DNA from: Planococcus citri
Taxonomy: Eukaryota > Arthropoda > Insecta > Hemiptera > Pseudococcidae
Direction: 5' to 3'
Length of the DNA: 64,000 bases
NCBI RefSeq assembly: GCF_950023065.1
Contig: NC_088680.1
Location: forward strand, 26,524,559-26,588,558
Notes under the pieces: generated by a model
Databases searched by the model: none
What the model was told of the DNA's origin: nothing
What the model saw: only the letters and a program-made list of their open reading frames with translations
Shown: piece by piece, positions 50,870 to 64,000 of the stretch
Layout: every line of letters begins with the position of its first letter
How positions within the stretch are numbered: position 1 is the stretch's first letter
Made by a program: the position numbers and the translations under genes

Positions 50870-52375
50870 TATGAGAGTATTAATTCATTTAGGGGAATCA
50901 TTCATGAACGAATTGATTAACGTTTTGAAAGAACCATTCGCGAACCAATTAATCAATTCTTCAATTTATGAATCAATTCGTTCGCGAATGATTCACCAAA
51001 AATTATTTAATTCGTTCCCGGATAATTCACCAAAAATTATTCAAATCCGTTCGCGAATGATTCACCAATAATTAAGTAAATGAATCGATTCGTTCGTGAA
51101 CGAGTCATTTATACGAATCAATTCGTTCGCGAATGATTCACCAAAAATTTAGTAAATGAATCGATTCGTTCGTGAACGAGTAACTTATATGAATCAATTC
51201 GTTCGCGAATGATTCACCAACAATTCAATTTGTTCGCGAATGATTCACCAAAAATTATTCAATTCGTTCGCTGATGAAGTGATGATTTACCAAAAATTAT
51301 TCAAATTCGTTCGCGAATGATTCACAAAAAATTATTCAATTTGTTCGTTAATGATTCACCAAAAATTTAGTAAATGAATCGATTCGTTCGTGAACGAGTC
51401 ACTTATACGAATCAATTCGTTCGCGAATAATTCACCAACAATTATTCAAATTCGTTAGCGAATGATTCACCAAAAATTATTCAATTTGTTCGTGAATGAT
51501 TCAACAAGAATTTAGTAAATGAATCGATTCGTTCGTAAACGAGTCACTTAAACGAATCTATTCGTTCGCGAATGATTCAATAAAAATCCAATTCGTTCGT
51601 GAATGATTCACCAAAAATTAAGTAAATGAATTGATTTGTTCGTGAATGATTCACCAAAAATTAAGTAAATGAATTGATTCGTTCGTGAACGAGTCACTTA
51701 TACGAATCAATTTGTTCGCGAATGATTCACCGCAAATTATTCAATTCGTTCGTGAATGATTCACCTAAAACTGAGTAAATGAATCAATTAGTTCGCGAAT
51801 AATTTACCAAAAATTATTCAATTCGTTTGCGAATGATTCACTAACAATCCAATTTGTTCGCAAATGATTCACCGCAAATTATTCAATTCGTTCGTGAATG
51901 ATTCACCAAAAACTGAGTAAATGAATCGATTCGTTCGTGAATGATTTACCAAAAATTAGTCTATTCGTTCGCGAATGATTCACTTACAATCCAATTTGTT
52001 CGCGAATGATTCACTAAAAATTATTCAATTCGTTCGCGAATGATACACTAAAAATTATTCAATTCGTTCGCGAATGATTCACTAAAAATTATTCAATTCG
52101 TTCGCGAATGATTCACTAAAAATTATTCAATTCGTTCGCGGACGATTCACCAAAAATTATTCAAATTCGTTTGCAAATGATTCGCCAAAAATTAAGAAAA
52201 TGAATCGATTCGTTCGTGAACGAGTCACTTATACGAATCAATTCGTTCACGAATGATTCACCAAAAATTTAGTAAATGAATCGATTCGTTCGGTTCGTGA
52301 ACGAGTCACTTATATGAATCAATTCCTTCGCGAATGAATCATTAAAAATCCAAGTGACTCAATTTGTTCGTAAAA
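50870..52375. repeat. 1.5-kb satellite built on a TTCGCGAA palindrome
   Basis: Dozens of copies of TTCGTTCGCGAATGATTCAC. The cleanest part (about 52015-52150) has a 34-bp period (ATTATTCAATTCGTTCGCGA plus ATGATTCACTAAAA). Elsewhere it alternates with a longer unit of about 75 bases that contains GATTCGTTCGTGAACGAGTCACTTATACGAATCAA, forming a higher-order pattern. The spacing is continuous, with no unique spacers. Confidence 0.92.
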
Positions 52376-54178
52376 GCTTTTAAATTATCATGAAACTGAT
52401 GTGATAAAAATCATGCAACTTTTTTGAGAACTTTTCCGAATATTTTGAAAACTTAAACGAATTATGACCATTAATCAGCTCAATTGTATTTTTCTGTACT
52501 CACATCTGAGACCCATAATGGTACACATGTCCCTCGTCTCCTCCTTTCAACCTCTACCACTCTCTAAAACAAACCCTTGGCGCGAAATCTTCGCTTACTC
52601 GAGGGTTAAAATTTGAGCAAGGACATTCACCTTGACCTGGTGGACTGAGAATGAACTTTAAATTAGTTTAAAACGATCCGGTTGCCGTGTTGGTGAACAA
52701 GTCCAACTCTCGTATACGTATCTTAGGATATTTATACGTACGTCTATAACGTTGTACTTTAACGATACTCTCGTGTTTGCATACCTAATGTAATTGTGAC
52801 AGCTGTTCCCAAGTACCTTATTGAAAATAAATGCCGATGTGACCGGTACCAGGGCTACGGCTACTGGTTTATTATTCTTATGATGTAGCAGCAACGTTCA
52901 CAATCATATTACTCGATTGTATAATGTAATAAATAACGTTATATTCTTTTCATTCTAACAGATTTACGTGTCTACGCGCCTTCTCCACGTCTCGGCCGTG
53001 CGCCTCTTCGCGAGCTTTATCCAAAATAAGTAAAAACCTCCTATCCGAAAATTTATTACATCCGAAATTTGACTAATGGGTTCACGAAAAAGATCGCGCG
53101 CGCGCACGTAGATATACCTAAACGACCGAAAAAAAAATTGGGAAGTTGAAGAATAACGTTTCGAAGGCGGAATTACAAATAGGATGCCGCGAATTTAACA
53201 GCTATTTTGGAATACCTTAATCGGCATAATGCTTATTACATATTGTATCGATATACTCGTAGGTACGTATAGGTAGCCTATATATATGGATGGATGGGCG
53301 AAGTACGCGAGGAGGTAATTTACTGTATCAGTAAATACTCAACGATCAATTGCACACAGACAAATGCTCATGTAACATACGATACCTGAGGAGTTTAATG
53401 TTCGCTGGCGCATTATAATGTCCGGACTCGGCAGTTAACTCGCCTCTAATTACTCGGCGTCTAATAAATTAACCTACGTCTTCGCGAGGTGTACCCAAGT
53501 TATGTCGTATTCTCTTTCCATGCACCGATCTTATGTCTTTGCCTCTTTCTCACTCGCTCTTACGTATTTACTCTGCTGCAGCATCCGAGATGTTTTTTAT
53601 TCCTCTTATACTTCGACTCCTCCACACAACGTTTGTTTTAAATCTTCTATTATGTACTATATTGTAGATGTACCATAGCGTATACTCGCATATAGCACTC
53701 GTAGGTCTGCAGTATGCCTTATATACCTTTCTCGCACCACGATGAAGATTATTGCTACCATATCCTCGTATAATATCTACGACTGTAATCGAACCAGTGG
53801 AACTTCACTGTCTTAAGATGAACGTATGCGTAAAAATTATTACTGTCAGTGATACCCACTACTATATAGGTATGCTTCTATGTACCTTTCCTCCTGTTTG
53901 CAAAATGCAGCTACCGAGAGAGGTTTATTAGAGCAAACCGAATCGTGTAATTGATGATCAATGCTTGGAAGAGAATTGCTACATGAGGTTTTATTAAACT
54001 GGGTAGAGGATAGAAAGGTAGAAAGACCGAGCCAGAATACCATCCAATATCCAAAGTTGAGCTTTCAGTAGGTTCTGCTTGAAATATCTCAAAAAGAAAA
54101 CTCCGTAGAAAAATACTAATTGACAACTCGATTCATCGTACTCGTATTATTCCACTAGCGTTAGTCTTTTCTCATCAC
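52376..54178. other. Non-coding interval, CpG-containing
   Basis: Contains a GCGCGCGCGC tract (53096-53105) and many ACTCGTA words. Short frames only; no gene was recognised. Confidence 0.4.
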
Positions 54179-54204
54179 CTGATGAAGGCACTGTGTGCCG
54201 AAAC
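54179..54204 (+). ncRNA. Hammerhead-ribozyme-like core
   Basis: CTGATGA (54179-54185), one base, then a perfect 5-bp stem GGCAC/GTGCC closed by a TGT loop (54187-54199), then GAAAC (54200-54204). This is the order and spacing of the conserved hammerhead core with stem II. I could not draw convincing stems I and III around it, so it may be an inactive remnant. Very similar cores are known at the ends of Penelope-like retroelements. No reverse transcriptase was seen nearby. Confidence 0.35.
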
Positions 54205-56064
54205 GTTGTGTGTGTAAATTCGTGAAAATAAAAATTTCTTATCAAGTTAAAATCTACCAATTTTTCTCGTTTTTTTACTCTTTAAATATTATACTTTATG
54301 TACTTAATAAAATTAAGAAATTTTATGACGTGTAATTTTCTTTCTTTTCAGCTCCAGAGAAATTTCAAAAACAAATCTACTTTTTCAATTCCTGCTCCCC
54401 TCATCAATAGACTATTCAAAAATTTGAGAAAAATATGTATAGACACTTTTTAAATCATTAGAAAGTATAAATGATTCGAGAAATTTTTTTGCCAAAAACT
54501 AATGACTTGAAGAGCAGACCAGAATGTTATAAAAATATCAAAAAAATCCAAAAACATAATCAAGAAATTCATGGAAAAAATTCTGCAAATTTTTCTAAAT
54601 AAAATCTTTTTTTATTTGACTTTTCTTCCAAATTGAAAAATCTGTACGAGCGAGTGGACGTTTTTTCAGAATGTGAAAGAATCAAGAGGAGCCTTGTGAA
54701 ATACAGATTAGATTTGCATTTTGAATTATTATGTGTGCTCTTTGAAGTTTGAAGTGTTTGTCAATCCAATAATCCGCAGTTGATTTTATTTTTTGTTTCA
54801 GGTGAGTAATCATTTTTATCAAAAGAATAAGCGAACAGTTCATAAGTAAGTCAATCGCATAATTTATAATGTTGGTATCCACAAACTATATAGAAAGTCA
54901 TAGGATATCGCGTAAAACTTGAAAATTCGAGGGAAAAAAAGTTTCTGGGATTTTCACTTCGATTTTGGGAGATGAAAAAAACTTCGAGCCGAGATTACCT
55001 GCGTAGTACCTATACCGTCGTTGAATTTGTCACAAAACGGTTACTTATTCATTACCCCTTCCCCCCTCCCCACGTAATTGAAAACACCTTATTTTCTAAT
55101 TTCATATTTTTCTTTAAAAAATCAATTTTACATACCTACTCAAATCTTTAAAAACATTACTTGAAATGACTCTTTTATTGGAGAAGTAATAAATATGGAC
55201 CCAATTCTAGAGAGGAGAGGAGGGGGAGTCATTTTCCATTTTTTTGAAATTTGATAGTGCATAGCAAAAAATTATCGACAAATGACCAGAATAAGAAATA
55301 GGAACATTTTTTCAAAATTCTTAGATCAATTTTTAACCCTAGCAATAATAAGAGCTCAAAGTTTTAAAAAAATTGAAAAATTTTCAAATACTAGTTCAAA
55401 ATTTTTTTTACTTTTTTTGTTCAAATGTTTTCTTGGCGTTTTCAGTATTTCCATGTCATTGCGTTTAAACCATTACAAAAGCTCAAAGTTCATTTTTGCC
55501 AAATTCAGTACCTAGTTCACAAAGTCGTTGTATTTTCCTTCAAAGTACCTAAGTAAGTAAATCAATGATAATTTTGAGCTCAACCAGAAAAAATTGAATT
55601 TTTTTGGAAATATGCAATTTTTTTATTTTGTTTGAACATTGAGCTGTCTAAAAATTGCCAACTTTTCTTATGTGTCTTGTTGGGGCCAATGGACATAAAT
55701 TTTCCATTTATTCGCACTCTCTTTTCAAAATTTTGATTTTTTGAAATTTTTTCACTAGGTACAATAAAAAATAAAATAGCATTGAAAGGAAAAAATCAGA
55801 GAAAATTTTGAACCCCTTTCAAATTTAAAAAATTGAAATGTCTTTTTATTTGTTTCAAATTAATATTTAGATTTTTTCAACTTTTTTCTTGATTGATGAT
55901 AAATTGAAAAAAATCCGAAAAATTTTGGAATTTCAACTATTTTAAATAGAGGGTGCTGGATCAGTTATTGACCTGGAAAATCCTGAATTTTTTCTTACAA
56001 TGAAACTAGGTTAAGTAGTCATCCAAACTACCAGAATACTAGAAAAATCTCATATCCAAACAGA
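54205..56064. other. Non-coding interval
   Basis: AT-rich DNA with homopolymer runs. Short frames only. Confidence 0.4.
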
Positions 56065-56400
56065 AGTGGATCAAAAGAGCAACGAGCATGCAAAAATATC
56101 TAGGTACCTATCTCAACAACTAAAATTTTTTGAACATTGGGCGATTTAAAAAAATAAACATAGAGCCAAGTTCAAAAATATTACAATTTTTTACTGCATC
56201 CTTCTTTATAGGAATCGATTGGAAGTACTTTCAAGAGTTTTGAACAATTTGAAGCCTCCGGCGGTTTTTGGAAATGGCTATTTCTATACAAAATTTCACC
56301 CAACGGCCTGTATCTGGTGAGCTATAATTCGCAACATTTTTCTGGAGACTTCTGAATAATTAAAAACCATCTCCAACTACTTGAAAGTGTGGTACATAAC
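56065..56400 (+). repeat. Dispersed repeat family copy (diverged)
   Basis: Starts with AAAGAGCAACGAGCATGCAAA and carries the later blocks GAATCGATTGGAAGTACTTTC and GAAGCCTCC, matching 41225-41700 in order but with lower similarity. Confidence 0.5.
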
Positions 56401-59400
56401 TGGGTGAGATTTCGTAGAAATTGTTATTTTAAATTTGTTGAACATTCTATAATCACTGAAAACAAATCCAAATCGAAATCGCATCCCAGTAATGCCGGTG
56501 GGAGGAGGGGGAGGGAAGTGGTCAAAAATGACCTAAATATAAAATTTCTGGTATATTTCGTTTTTAAAGCAATTTTATTGAATTTTAACGAATTGTATTT
56601 TTAAATATGTAAAAATTACCTTAGTTGTAAACAGAATGAACAAATGTTCACGCGAATTCATCGATCTTTGATGAACTTGAAATAAGAGCCTATTTTTGAG
56701 ACTGAAAACCGCCAACAGTTTTTCAAAAGTCGTGGTGTTAAAGATCAAATAAAAATAATCGTGTACGAATAGTCGAATATAAAAAATAAAATACGTTTTC
56801 CTTAACGAGTTTTGCAATTCAATTTAAGATTTTGCTTTTGGCCAGAATTTGTTTTTTCCCCTTAAATTTCAAAAGCTCTAAAAATGAACTTCAACGGTTG
56901 AAATTTTGGTTGGTGGGGTATTAATTTGTCATTCTCATGGGTTTGAAATTTTTTTTGCCAGTTTCGATGTTACCACAGTAAATCATTTGTGCAAAATTTT
57001 GGTAGTTGACATTTCATAAAGACATCCAAAGGTACCTAAATTCTCGTGTAACTTCTCATGTCAAGCAAAAAATACACGTATGTTGGATAATTTTCTGTAG
57101 AGGTATATTCTTATTAGAATATTGATTAGGCTTCTTTGAAAATTCATTTGCTCACTGCACTTTCTAAGTTGGATAAGCTATGTAATTTAGTTTTTGAATT
57201 TTTAGACACACTTGCTCTTCAGTTTCTAAATTAGGCACGTTTTACAGATAACGAGATTTTTATTTGGTACAACAGAGACATTTCTGATCGTTTTTCAGGG
57301 GTATTGCGAATGTCAATGTATTTTTTTCAACGACGCTTTGTACTTCTCCAACTCTGCCCCCCCCCCAAAATTTATAAAAACATGGTGTGACGTATCGATT
57401 CCTGTTAATATGAGGTCGCCAAGTTCGAATACTTAAGTAATTTTTTGAATTCGACTCCTCAGTGGCTCTCCTTTCTCATTTTGAAAAAAAGTAGATGACT
57501 GCGTGACAGTGGCGACACTGAGGGGAGGGGGGGCGTATCTAACGTAAGAAGTAGAAGCAGCTTTGAAAATTTAGCGGATAAGGTGCCACCTTTTAATTTT
57601 CGATTTTTTTTTTCAAGTTTTCCATATTCCATGATTTTTGTTGTTTTTTACCAATTTTTATATTAATGAGTGAAAATCTTCGTCGGTGCCGTTCGATCGT
57701 TTGGTTCTTTTTCCAACACCATAACACAGACTAATTCGCTATTGTAGGGGTATACCTAGGTGTATCTTCTTTGGTTTTGTACATGGATGCTAAATGGAAA
57801 GAGGTCGTTCCCAAAGTGCTGATACGATTTAAACGATCGAACGACCTTGTCGATAAATTACGAAAATATCTTTATTCATAACAACCAGCATGTACCGTGC
57901 TCGTAATACAGATACGTGTACCTACGTTCAAAGCGACCAGGTAGGGGTCTGCCCTGCCAAGCTCTAATGCATCGTACATATTAAAATATAAAATACACAT
58001 AGATAAGAAATTAAATCGTAGAGCTTAAACCTAGCACGACACAGCTCATAAACTCTAGGTACGTATAGGAGAGCCGCAGCCTAGCAGCCGGGTCGCGATC
58101 AAGCACTCTAGGGGTAAAGGCAGAGTACACCTATACGATTTTGTTACTCGTAACACGAATCGAAAATTCCGTTTACGATTATGTATGCGTTGATGGCAAT
58201 TGCAGTTAAAATTGAATTACGTGTTTGGAAATAATAAATGCGTGTACAGATATCTAAAAAAAAAAAAAGAGTGTAGATATTGTTACTTTATTCATTATTA
58301 AAACTCGTGTAGATACGTCTTCGTTTCGAAAGAGCCACTTACATTTCCTGTGACATCGGACACGTTGACGATGCGACGACGACGACGACGATGATGTTTT
58401 TCATTCTACAATATCGAATTCTCGGAACCATACGATGAAATTTTTCGGCGGACTTATTCTCACGATTTTCAGCACGTACAACTATATCTACGTATACCTC
58501 TACCTACCTACGTATAAGTTTATTGATTTATTCGAATTTTTTTGTCCACTTTAGAGTTCCGACACGTCCTCGTCCCTTTTTAACCGCAACTCGCGCGCAA
58601 ATCGATCATAAGTTGGTCGTAAAAATTACTCGCGTTTGTACCTACCTCGTAGGAGACCTACACATGCCTATACGAAATTGAGAAATCTACGTAAAATCGA
58701 ATATTTATTATCGATAATTAATCTGTACACTTTGATTCACGAGTTTAGTTTTAGTTTTTTTTTTATTCTTCTTCTTCTTCGTCTTTTTTTTTTTTTTTTT
58801 TCATAAAACACGAAATCTCCGTTAACATCTTTTACATAATTTTATGTGTGAAAACCAGTTTAACAAGTTTTGTCGCTATAAAGGTTTTTTTTTAGATAAA
58901 AATTTGTTTGCAGCGACAAGACGAAGTTAAACAGTAATGAAGTGTTTTGTCTTCGAGAAGACGTTTCGATTTCGATTCATATAACGATGTGCAAAACGAG
59001 AACCGGAAATCAAAAGGGTGTGGGGATTTGAAAAGTGAGATGAAGATGAGCTTGTGAGGTAAGACGAGGTAGTGCGAGGTACTCAGTTATAATCTACGTA
59101 TAGATGTTTTAGAATCGTTGTTTTAAAGAATCCAGAAAAGTGGAATAGGTCAGGGTATCTGTCATTGGTTATTTAGCTACAGTGAATTTGGCCATAAAAT
59201 GAGTTAGAATGATTATTGATCGTAGGCTTAATGAATTTGAAGTGGAAAAGTTCTCTGGAGGGTGAGCTTTTGGATGAGAAGGGGGGGGGGGGAGATTCAC
59301 TCATAAGGTTTGCAGATTAAATGGCAAAATTTACTCTTTCCAAGGTTCTGAATAGATTTTGTTGGTCACGTAAACAATTTTCAATTTTGAATCAATTTTT

Positions 59401-62400
59401 GAACGTTGTTAGAATGGGTTTTCAAAAATTAAATCAATTGAATTAATTTTTGGGAATTTTTTTCTAAAAATTTGAGAATTTTTTTTTTTTTTTAATTTGG
59501 GTGTTTTTAATTACAAGATTATTACACCCGTAAAGGGAGGGGGGTTAGATTTGGATTATGAGGTTGATATTTTTTATTAAGGAGATGAATTTTTGTATTT
59601 CAGGGGGTTCGTCAGGGATAATAGGTGGGTTTTCTTTTATCTGTAGTGTAAGTCTGTTTTGTTTTAATTGGGGACTGTTGAAATACCTATGTGCTGAATG
59701 GATGTGGGTTCGTTTCTGCAAAATTGGCATGGGGGTTTTGGTTTAAAATAGATTTTTTGATAATCTATCTAGTAAATTTTTGGTACAATTTTGAAACTGA
59801 GAATTTTTCTCTCTCAACTTTGGAATAATTTTTCGTTTATGAATGAATTTACGTAGAATTTTGGGATGGTTCAGATTCAGAAGTTAAACTAGGTGAAAAT
59901 TCGATTGTATTTGAAATTAAAAAATGAAAAATTTCATTCGAGTTGAAAAAATGAAAATTAAGTAGTTAAGTAAGAAAATCAGGTCGGAGAAATTAAAATT
60001 AAAATAAAATTTATCACGTGAAAATTGGGTTTTATTCAACATTTAAAATGGAAATTCGCCGAAAATTTATCCGGTAAAAATTTGATCTGATACAATAGGT
60101 ATAAAAATCGAAATTTGTCAAAAACTTGTTTGGTACAAGTTCGATTTTTTAACCAAAAATGAAATTTGCCAAGATTTCATCTATTAAAAATTTATTCTAT
60201 TCCACCTAAAATTGAAATTGAAATTGAAATTGTTAAAAAATGGAGTAAAAAATTCTATATTTTTATTTCTGCATGAAAATGAAGCACAAAATTGTAAAGA
60301 TAATAAATGAATTCGATTTACTGAAAATCTAATGTGAAAATTCAGCTTTATTCAAAGTTGAAATTCAAATTAAATTATCTAGAATTGAAATTCTTTTTTT
60401 TGGGGGGGGGGGGTGTTTATTCAATTCAACTTGCATTGAAAATGTACTGAAAAATTATTTGGGTTTGATGTTAAAATTTTCAGAAAATTTTGTAGTTGAA
60501 GATTTGAACTGATTTGAAAACAAAATTCATCAACAACTTTTAAAGTACCTAAAAATTTGATCTGAATTGAATTTCGATTTATCGAGTTTAATGCAAGTTC
60601 GACTTCGAAACCAAAACAGAAATTTTCCAAAATTTTATACATTAAAAATGTAGATTCAAATTTCAAAAAAATTGAAAGGAAACCTGAAATTAAACATTAG
60701 AATTTTCAAACTAAAAAATGGATTTCATTTCAAAATTTAAATTCGCCAAAAATTCATTCGATTCAAATTCACTGATTCGAAAATTGAAATTTGAATCATC
60801 TTGGATTGAAAATTGACTGAAAAAATGCTTGATAAAAAAATGATTTAGATTCAATATTATATTACAATTTGCAGAAAATTGTTCGGGTAACAATTTTAAA
60901 AGTATAATTTACCAAAAATTTATCTAGTGAAAATTTAATCTAATTTGAAATTGAAATTTATCGAAAATTTCGCTTAAAATTGAGAGTTGAATTCGGAGTG
61001 ATTTAAATTTCTAATTAAAAAAAAGGAAATTTTCGGATAAATATTCATAAAGGAGGGGAGGGGGTATTCTAGATGTACTTTTGAGAGTTTTGACCTTCAA
61101 ATCCTTCATCTTCATCCTTTTATGGATTTTTGCACCGATAGTTTTTGACTTTCCAATTCTCCCTTTTTCTTTTCCTAATTTTTTTCCATTCTTTAAATCT
61201 TTCCAAATTGATTCGGGAAGTTGAAATTTGGCATGAAGAATATGTCCCAAATGTACCAATTCAATTTTTTTGAAATTTATGGGATCTGTTGCAAATTTTA
61301 ACTGATATAGAATTAAAATTTTAAAAAAATTTCATTTGATGATTCGATTTTGTTTGAAGTCTTAATATTAAAACTGATTGTAAATTTATTGAATGGGTAA
61401 AAATTCTACTTAGGTATTTGGTGAAAAATTAAAATTGGAGTTTACGAAAAGTTAGTTTGGTTTGGGTGAAAACATAATTGCTGATTTTAAATTTACACTC
61501 TTATCCAAACATTCACATTGAAAAATTGTGCTCAACTTTGGATAACGGTGAAAATGTTGGATATTCACTTGGTAAAATTCTATTAGGCTTCCTAAAATTG
61601 AAACTAGAATTCACGAGAAAATTGAAAATAATATGATTTCAGTTGAAATTAAAATTCACTGAGAATTCATCAGGTAAAAGTTCAGTTGGATCTGACATCA
61701 GAATTGAAATTCATAGAAATTAAATTTGGCAAAACTTGATCGTGTGCCAATTATTGTTCCTTTTTTTGCTGACTTCTGTATTATGGTGGTTGCTCTGAGA
61801 TGATTTACTGATCGATTCAAAGTCTTTGGGTGGTGTAAAGGAGGAGAAGGGAGTCAATGAAATTAGACCCGATTTCAGAATATTCCCGTTGACTTCTGAA
61901 CGGAAGCACTACTTACATTTTTCATTTAAAAATTTTCTCATACAATTTATTCAGCTGTCGAAATTTTTTATTTTTTCAACACCTCGTAAAAGAAATTCAT
62001 TCACGGATATAAAAACATATATTGTTTTTCTTTCTCGACTCCGCGATGATGGTGAATTGTCTAAATTGTCTAATTAGTACAACTTCACAATTCCACATTT
62101 TATAATGTTATAAAGAAAAATAAACGCACGTAAAAAGACACCGTCGTCGTCGTCGTCGTCGTTACGTCCAAAGGAAATATGATTTTTCAAAAATAACTCA
62201 TAAAAACGTACACTGTTCGTACACCCCGCACATACGAAAACGTCTCTGAGAGTTAGGTGGGTCGTTGAACTCGCGTATATGGTGGTAGCCTATGCATTGG
62301 AAGATGTAGTTGTTGTACTCGTAGATGGATACGCGCGAGCGTTTTCAAAAGGGGGTTCGGAAAGAACATCACGTCAAGTTTATGTGAAGTGTAAATGTTC

Positions 62401-63889
62401 TAAAATACTCGGTATACTTACTCGTTGTACCTCGATGATGAAAAAGAAGACAGAAGAGAAAAAGTGACTGTGGCTTTCTTCGTTTCTTCCCGAAATAGCT
62501 AATTGTACCGTATGAGCTGTAAGGCGTGTGTATGTAAAGTTGCACTGTATGAGCTGTATTCTCTATGTTACGAATTTAATCGAGTATTGAAGGTGACGTA
62601 TAGAAATGGAAATAGGTGCCGGACTGGTGGCTCCCGGATTCTGGCTGTTGGGACTTTGAAGTTGAACTGTTGTCTGTAAAGTCATGAGTAATATGTACTT
62701 ATACTTTACGAAAAATTATCATTTAAAATAAATTAGTACCTATTGGTGTTGGCGGTGCAGTGTCATCAGAATGAAACTATGTGTATACGAGTAGAATTTA
62801 TTGAATTTTCTAAAAGATTTTTCAACTTGGTTCAACATTTTTTCAAATTGTCAATTTTTTCACTTTTTTTTTGCTAAAAATAATTTTTTACGTCATCATT
62901 ATTACTTTCACCAATGCATATGGTTTAAAGAGTAGAAGTCGAATCTTAGGACGACCCCACAAAAATAATTCATTAGCTCGCCTCACACGACTCATAACTT
63001 CATACGTAAGTTATGAACATTGTCCTTCTTCCTAATCCTAATGTTAAATTCATTTTCTCGAAACTCGAATTTAAATTCAAAACAATTGCAATTATATTTT
63101 ACCTACGTCTTGTCATGTGCTTTTTACTATTTTTCATTTGTTTGAACAACGACTATAACTACATTCGAAGCATAACAAGTGAAAAACGTGATCCGGTGTA
63201 TAGGTATTAAATTAGAATGCACTCGAATGACTCGAAAAATAAATAACCGAAACAAACGACGCTGCTTGAGCCAAAAAATAAAATTATCAACTTTTGTTGT
63301 TTATTCCTATAGTTTCTCTGGAATAGGAATAGGATATTGGTTTGACACATTGAGTTAATTTATCACAAATTATTTGTACCTACCTATAAGTGCAGGACTA
63401 TTGAGCACCTATTTTCCCCTTGCATACGTTTGTGTGAAATATGTAGATCAGCCAATATGTATGGTTGCCCAGTGGGTCAAATCCAGTTTGCATTAGATGT
63501 ACGATTTTTGTTGTGAACCAGGATGAGTAAATTATTGCGTTCGTTTTTTTCTTTTTGACAATTCGAAAAGGGAGCAAGTGTTTTTTAAAAATGTGTTGTT
63601 TTTCTGTCTTATTAGGCCAACTTTGAATTTCAATCAATGATGAATAGAATGATATCTAGATTAGGATAGATAGCGAAAAAAAGTCGGCAGATTTTGATCA
63701 AATTTAATAGAGAGCTTCATTTTGAGTTGAAAGTTACCCAGAAAAAATTTTGGTTCCAGAAGTGTGCCTGGAGGGGAAATGTGAGCTCTCAAAGAAGGGG
63801 CATTTTCGAAAAAATTGTGTTTTTTTGCTCAATGCTCTATCCCCTTCACAACCTGTTTTGAGAAAACTGGCTACCCCTAATGAAAGTGT
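56401..63889. other. Non-coding stretch with microsatellites
   Basis: No gene was recognised on either strand. It contains a CGA triplet tract (58373-58394), a CGT triplet tract (62142-62162), T- and G-runs, and low-complexity GAAATTGAAATT-type DNA at about 59900-61750. The patches 57700-59100 and 62080-62700 are richer in CpG and may be regulatory, but no motif could be fixed. Confidence 0.4.
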
Positions 63890-64000
63890 TTGAGATTCTC
63901 CTCAGAGCCTTTGAAATTTGTTTTGAATGTCCGGTGACACCTTGGTAAATCTTGGTGACTGCTTGGTGACAGATTCACCATGAAGCCACCAAACCCAGCT
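63890..64000. repeat. Partial copy of the 147-bp repeat at window edge
   Basis: Matches the intron satellite at 11960-12610: CAGAGCCTTTGAAA, GAATGTCCGGTGAC, GACTGCTTGGTGACAGATTC occur in the same order. The array continues out of the window. Confidence 0.85.

Noticed and set aside
50870..52375. CRISPR-like appearance of regularly spaced repeats
   Set aside because: Eukaryotic DNA, contiguous degenerate tandem units, no unique spacers and no cas genes.
58373..58394. Aspartate-codon run considered as the acidic tail of EMRE
   Set aside because: In the frame giving Asp repeats the upstream codons do not encode the EMRE membrane segment and contain stops; it is a CGA microsatellite.

Overview
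The window is animal nuclear DNA: AT-rich, split into many small exons by short GT-AG introns, with AATAAA signals and many interspersed repeats. Insect-type troponin I and an insect-type large lipid transfer protein point to an insect. Frequent TACCTAC/GTAGGTA and ACTCGTA words suggested a sternorrhynchan hemipteran (aphid or scale-insect type) to me, but the species is an inference only.

Layout. Positions 1-4392 hold the last three coding exons of troponin I (plus strand), with a 2.66-kb foldback-type element (824-3480) in the preceding intron. Tail to tail with it lies the main gene of the window, a minus-strand gene of the apolipophorin / lipid transfer particle family. I traced 71 coding exons from 29185 down to a stop at 5105-5107. 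Every junction phase agrees and together they encode about 4,182 residues. Only the signal-peptide exon is missing. Its larger introns hold a 147-bp tandem repeat, a 20-bp AT minisatellite, a small TIR element and a copy of a dispersed repeat.

From 29 to 41 kb there are three small units and one relic. They are a two-exon secreted Thr/Pro/Ser-rich protein (31906-32540, plus), an intronless RING-H2 protein (35794-36204, minus), a decayed four-exon duplicate of part of the lipid-transfer gene in opposite orientation (37239-38131), and a probable first exon of the mitochondrial calcium uniporter regulator EMRE (40326-40424, plus) behind a TATAAAG box.

The remaining ~23 kb is almost entirely non-coding: a perfect-looking palindromic hAT-type element with an 8-bp target duplication (48901-49551), a 1.5-kb satellite built around TTCGCGAA, degenerate tandem repeats, members of a dispersed repeat family, microsatellites, and one hammerhead-ribozyme-like core (54179-54204). 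Apart from two orphan first-exon candidates I found no convincing genes there; it may be intronic or intergenic.

Functionally the recognised genes are unrelated neighbours: thin-filament regulation (troponin I), haemolymph lipid transport, ubiquitin-ligase type RING activity, and a mitochondrial calcium channel subunit. Homology calls are by eye; no database search was run.
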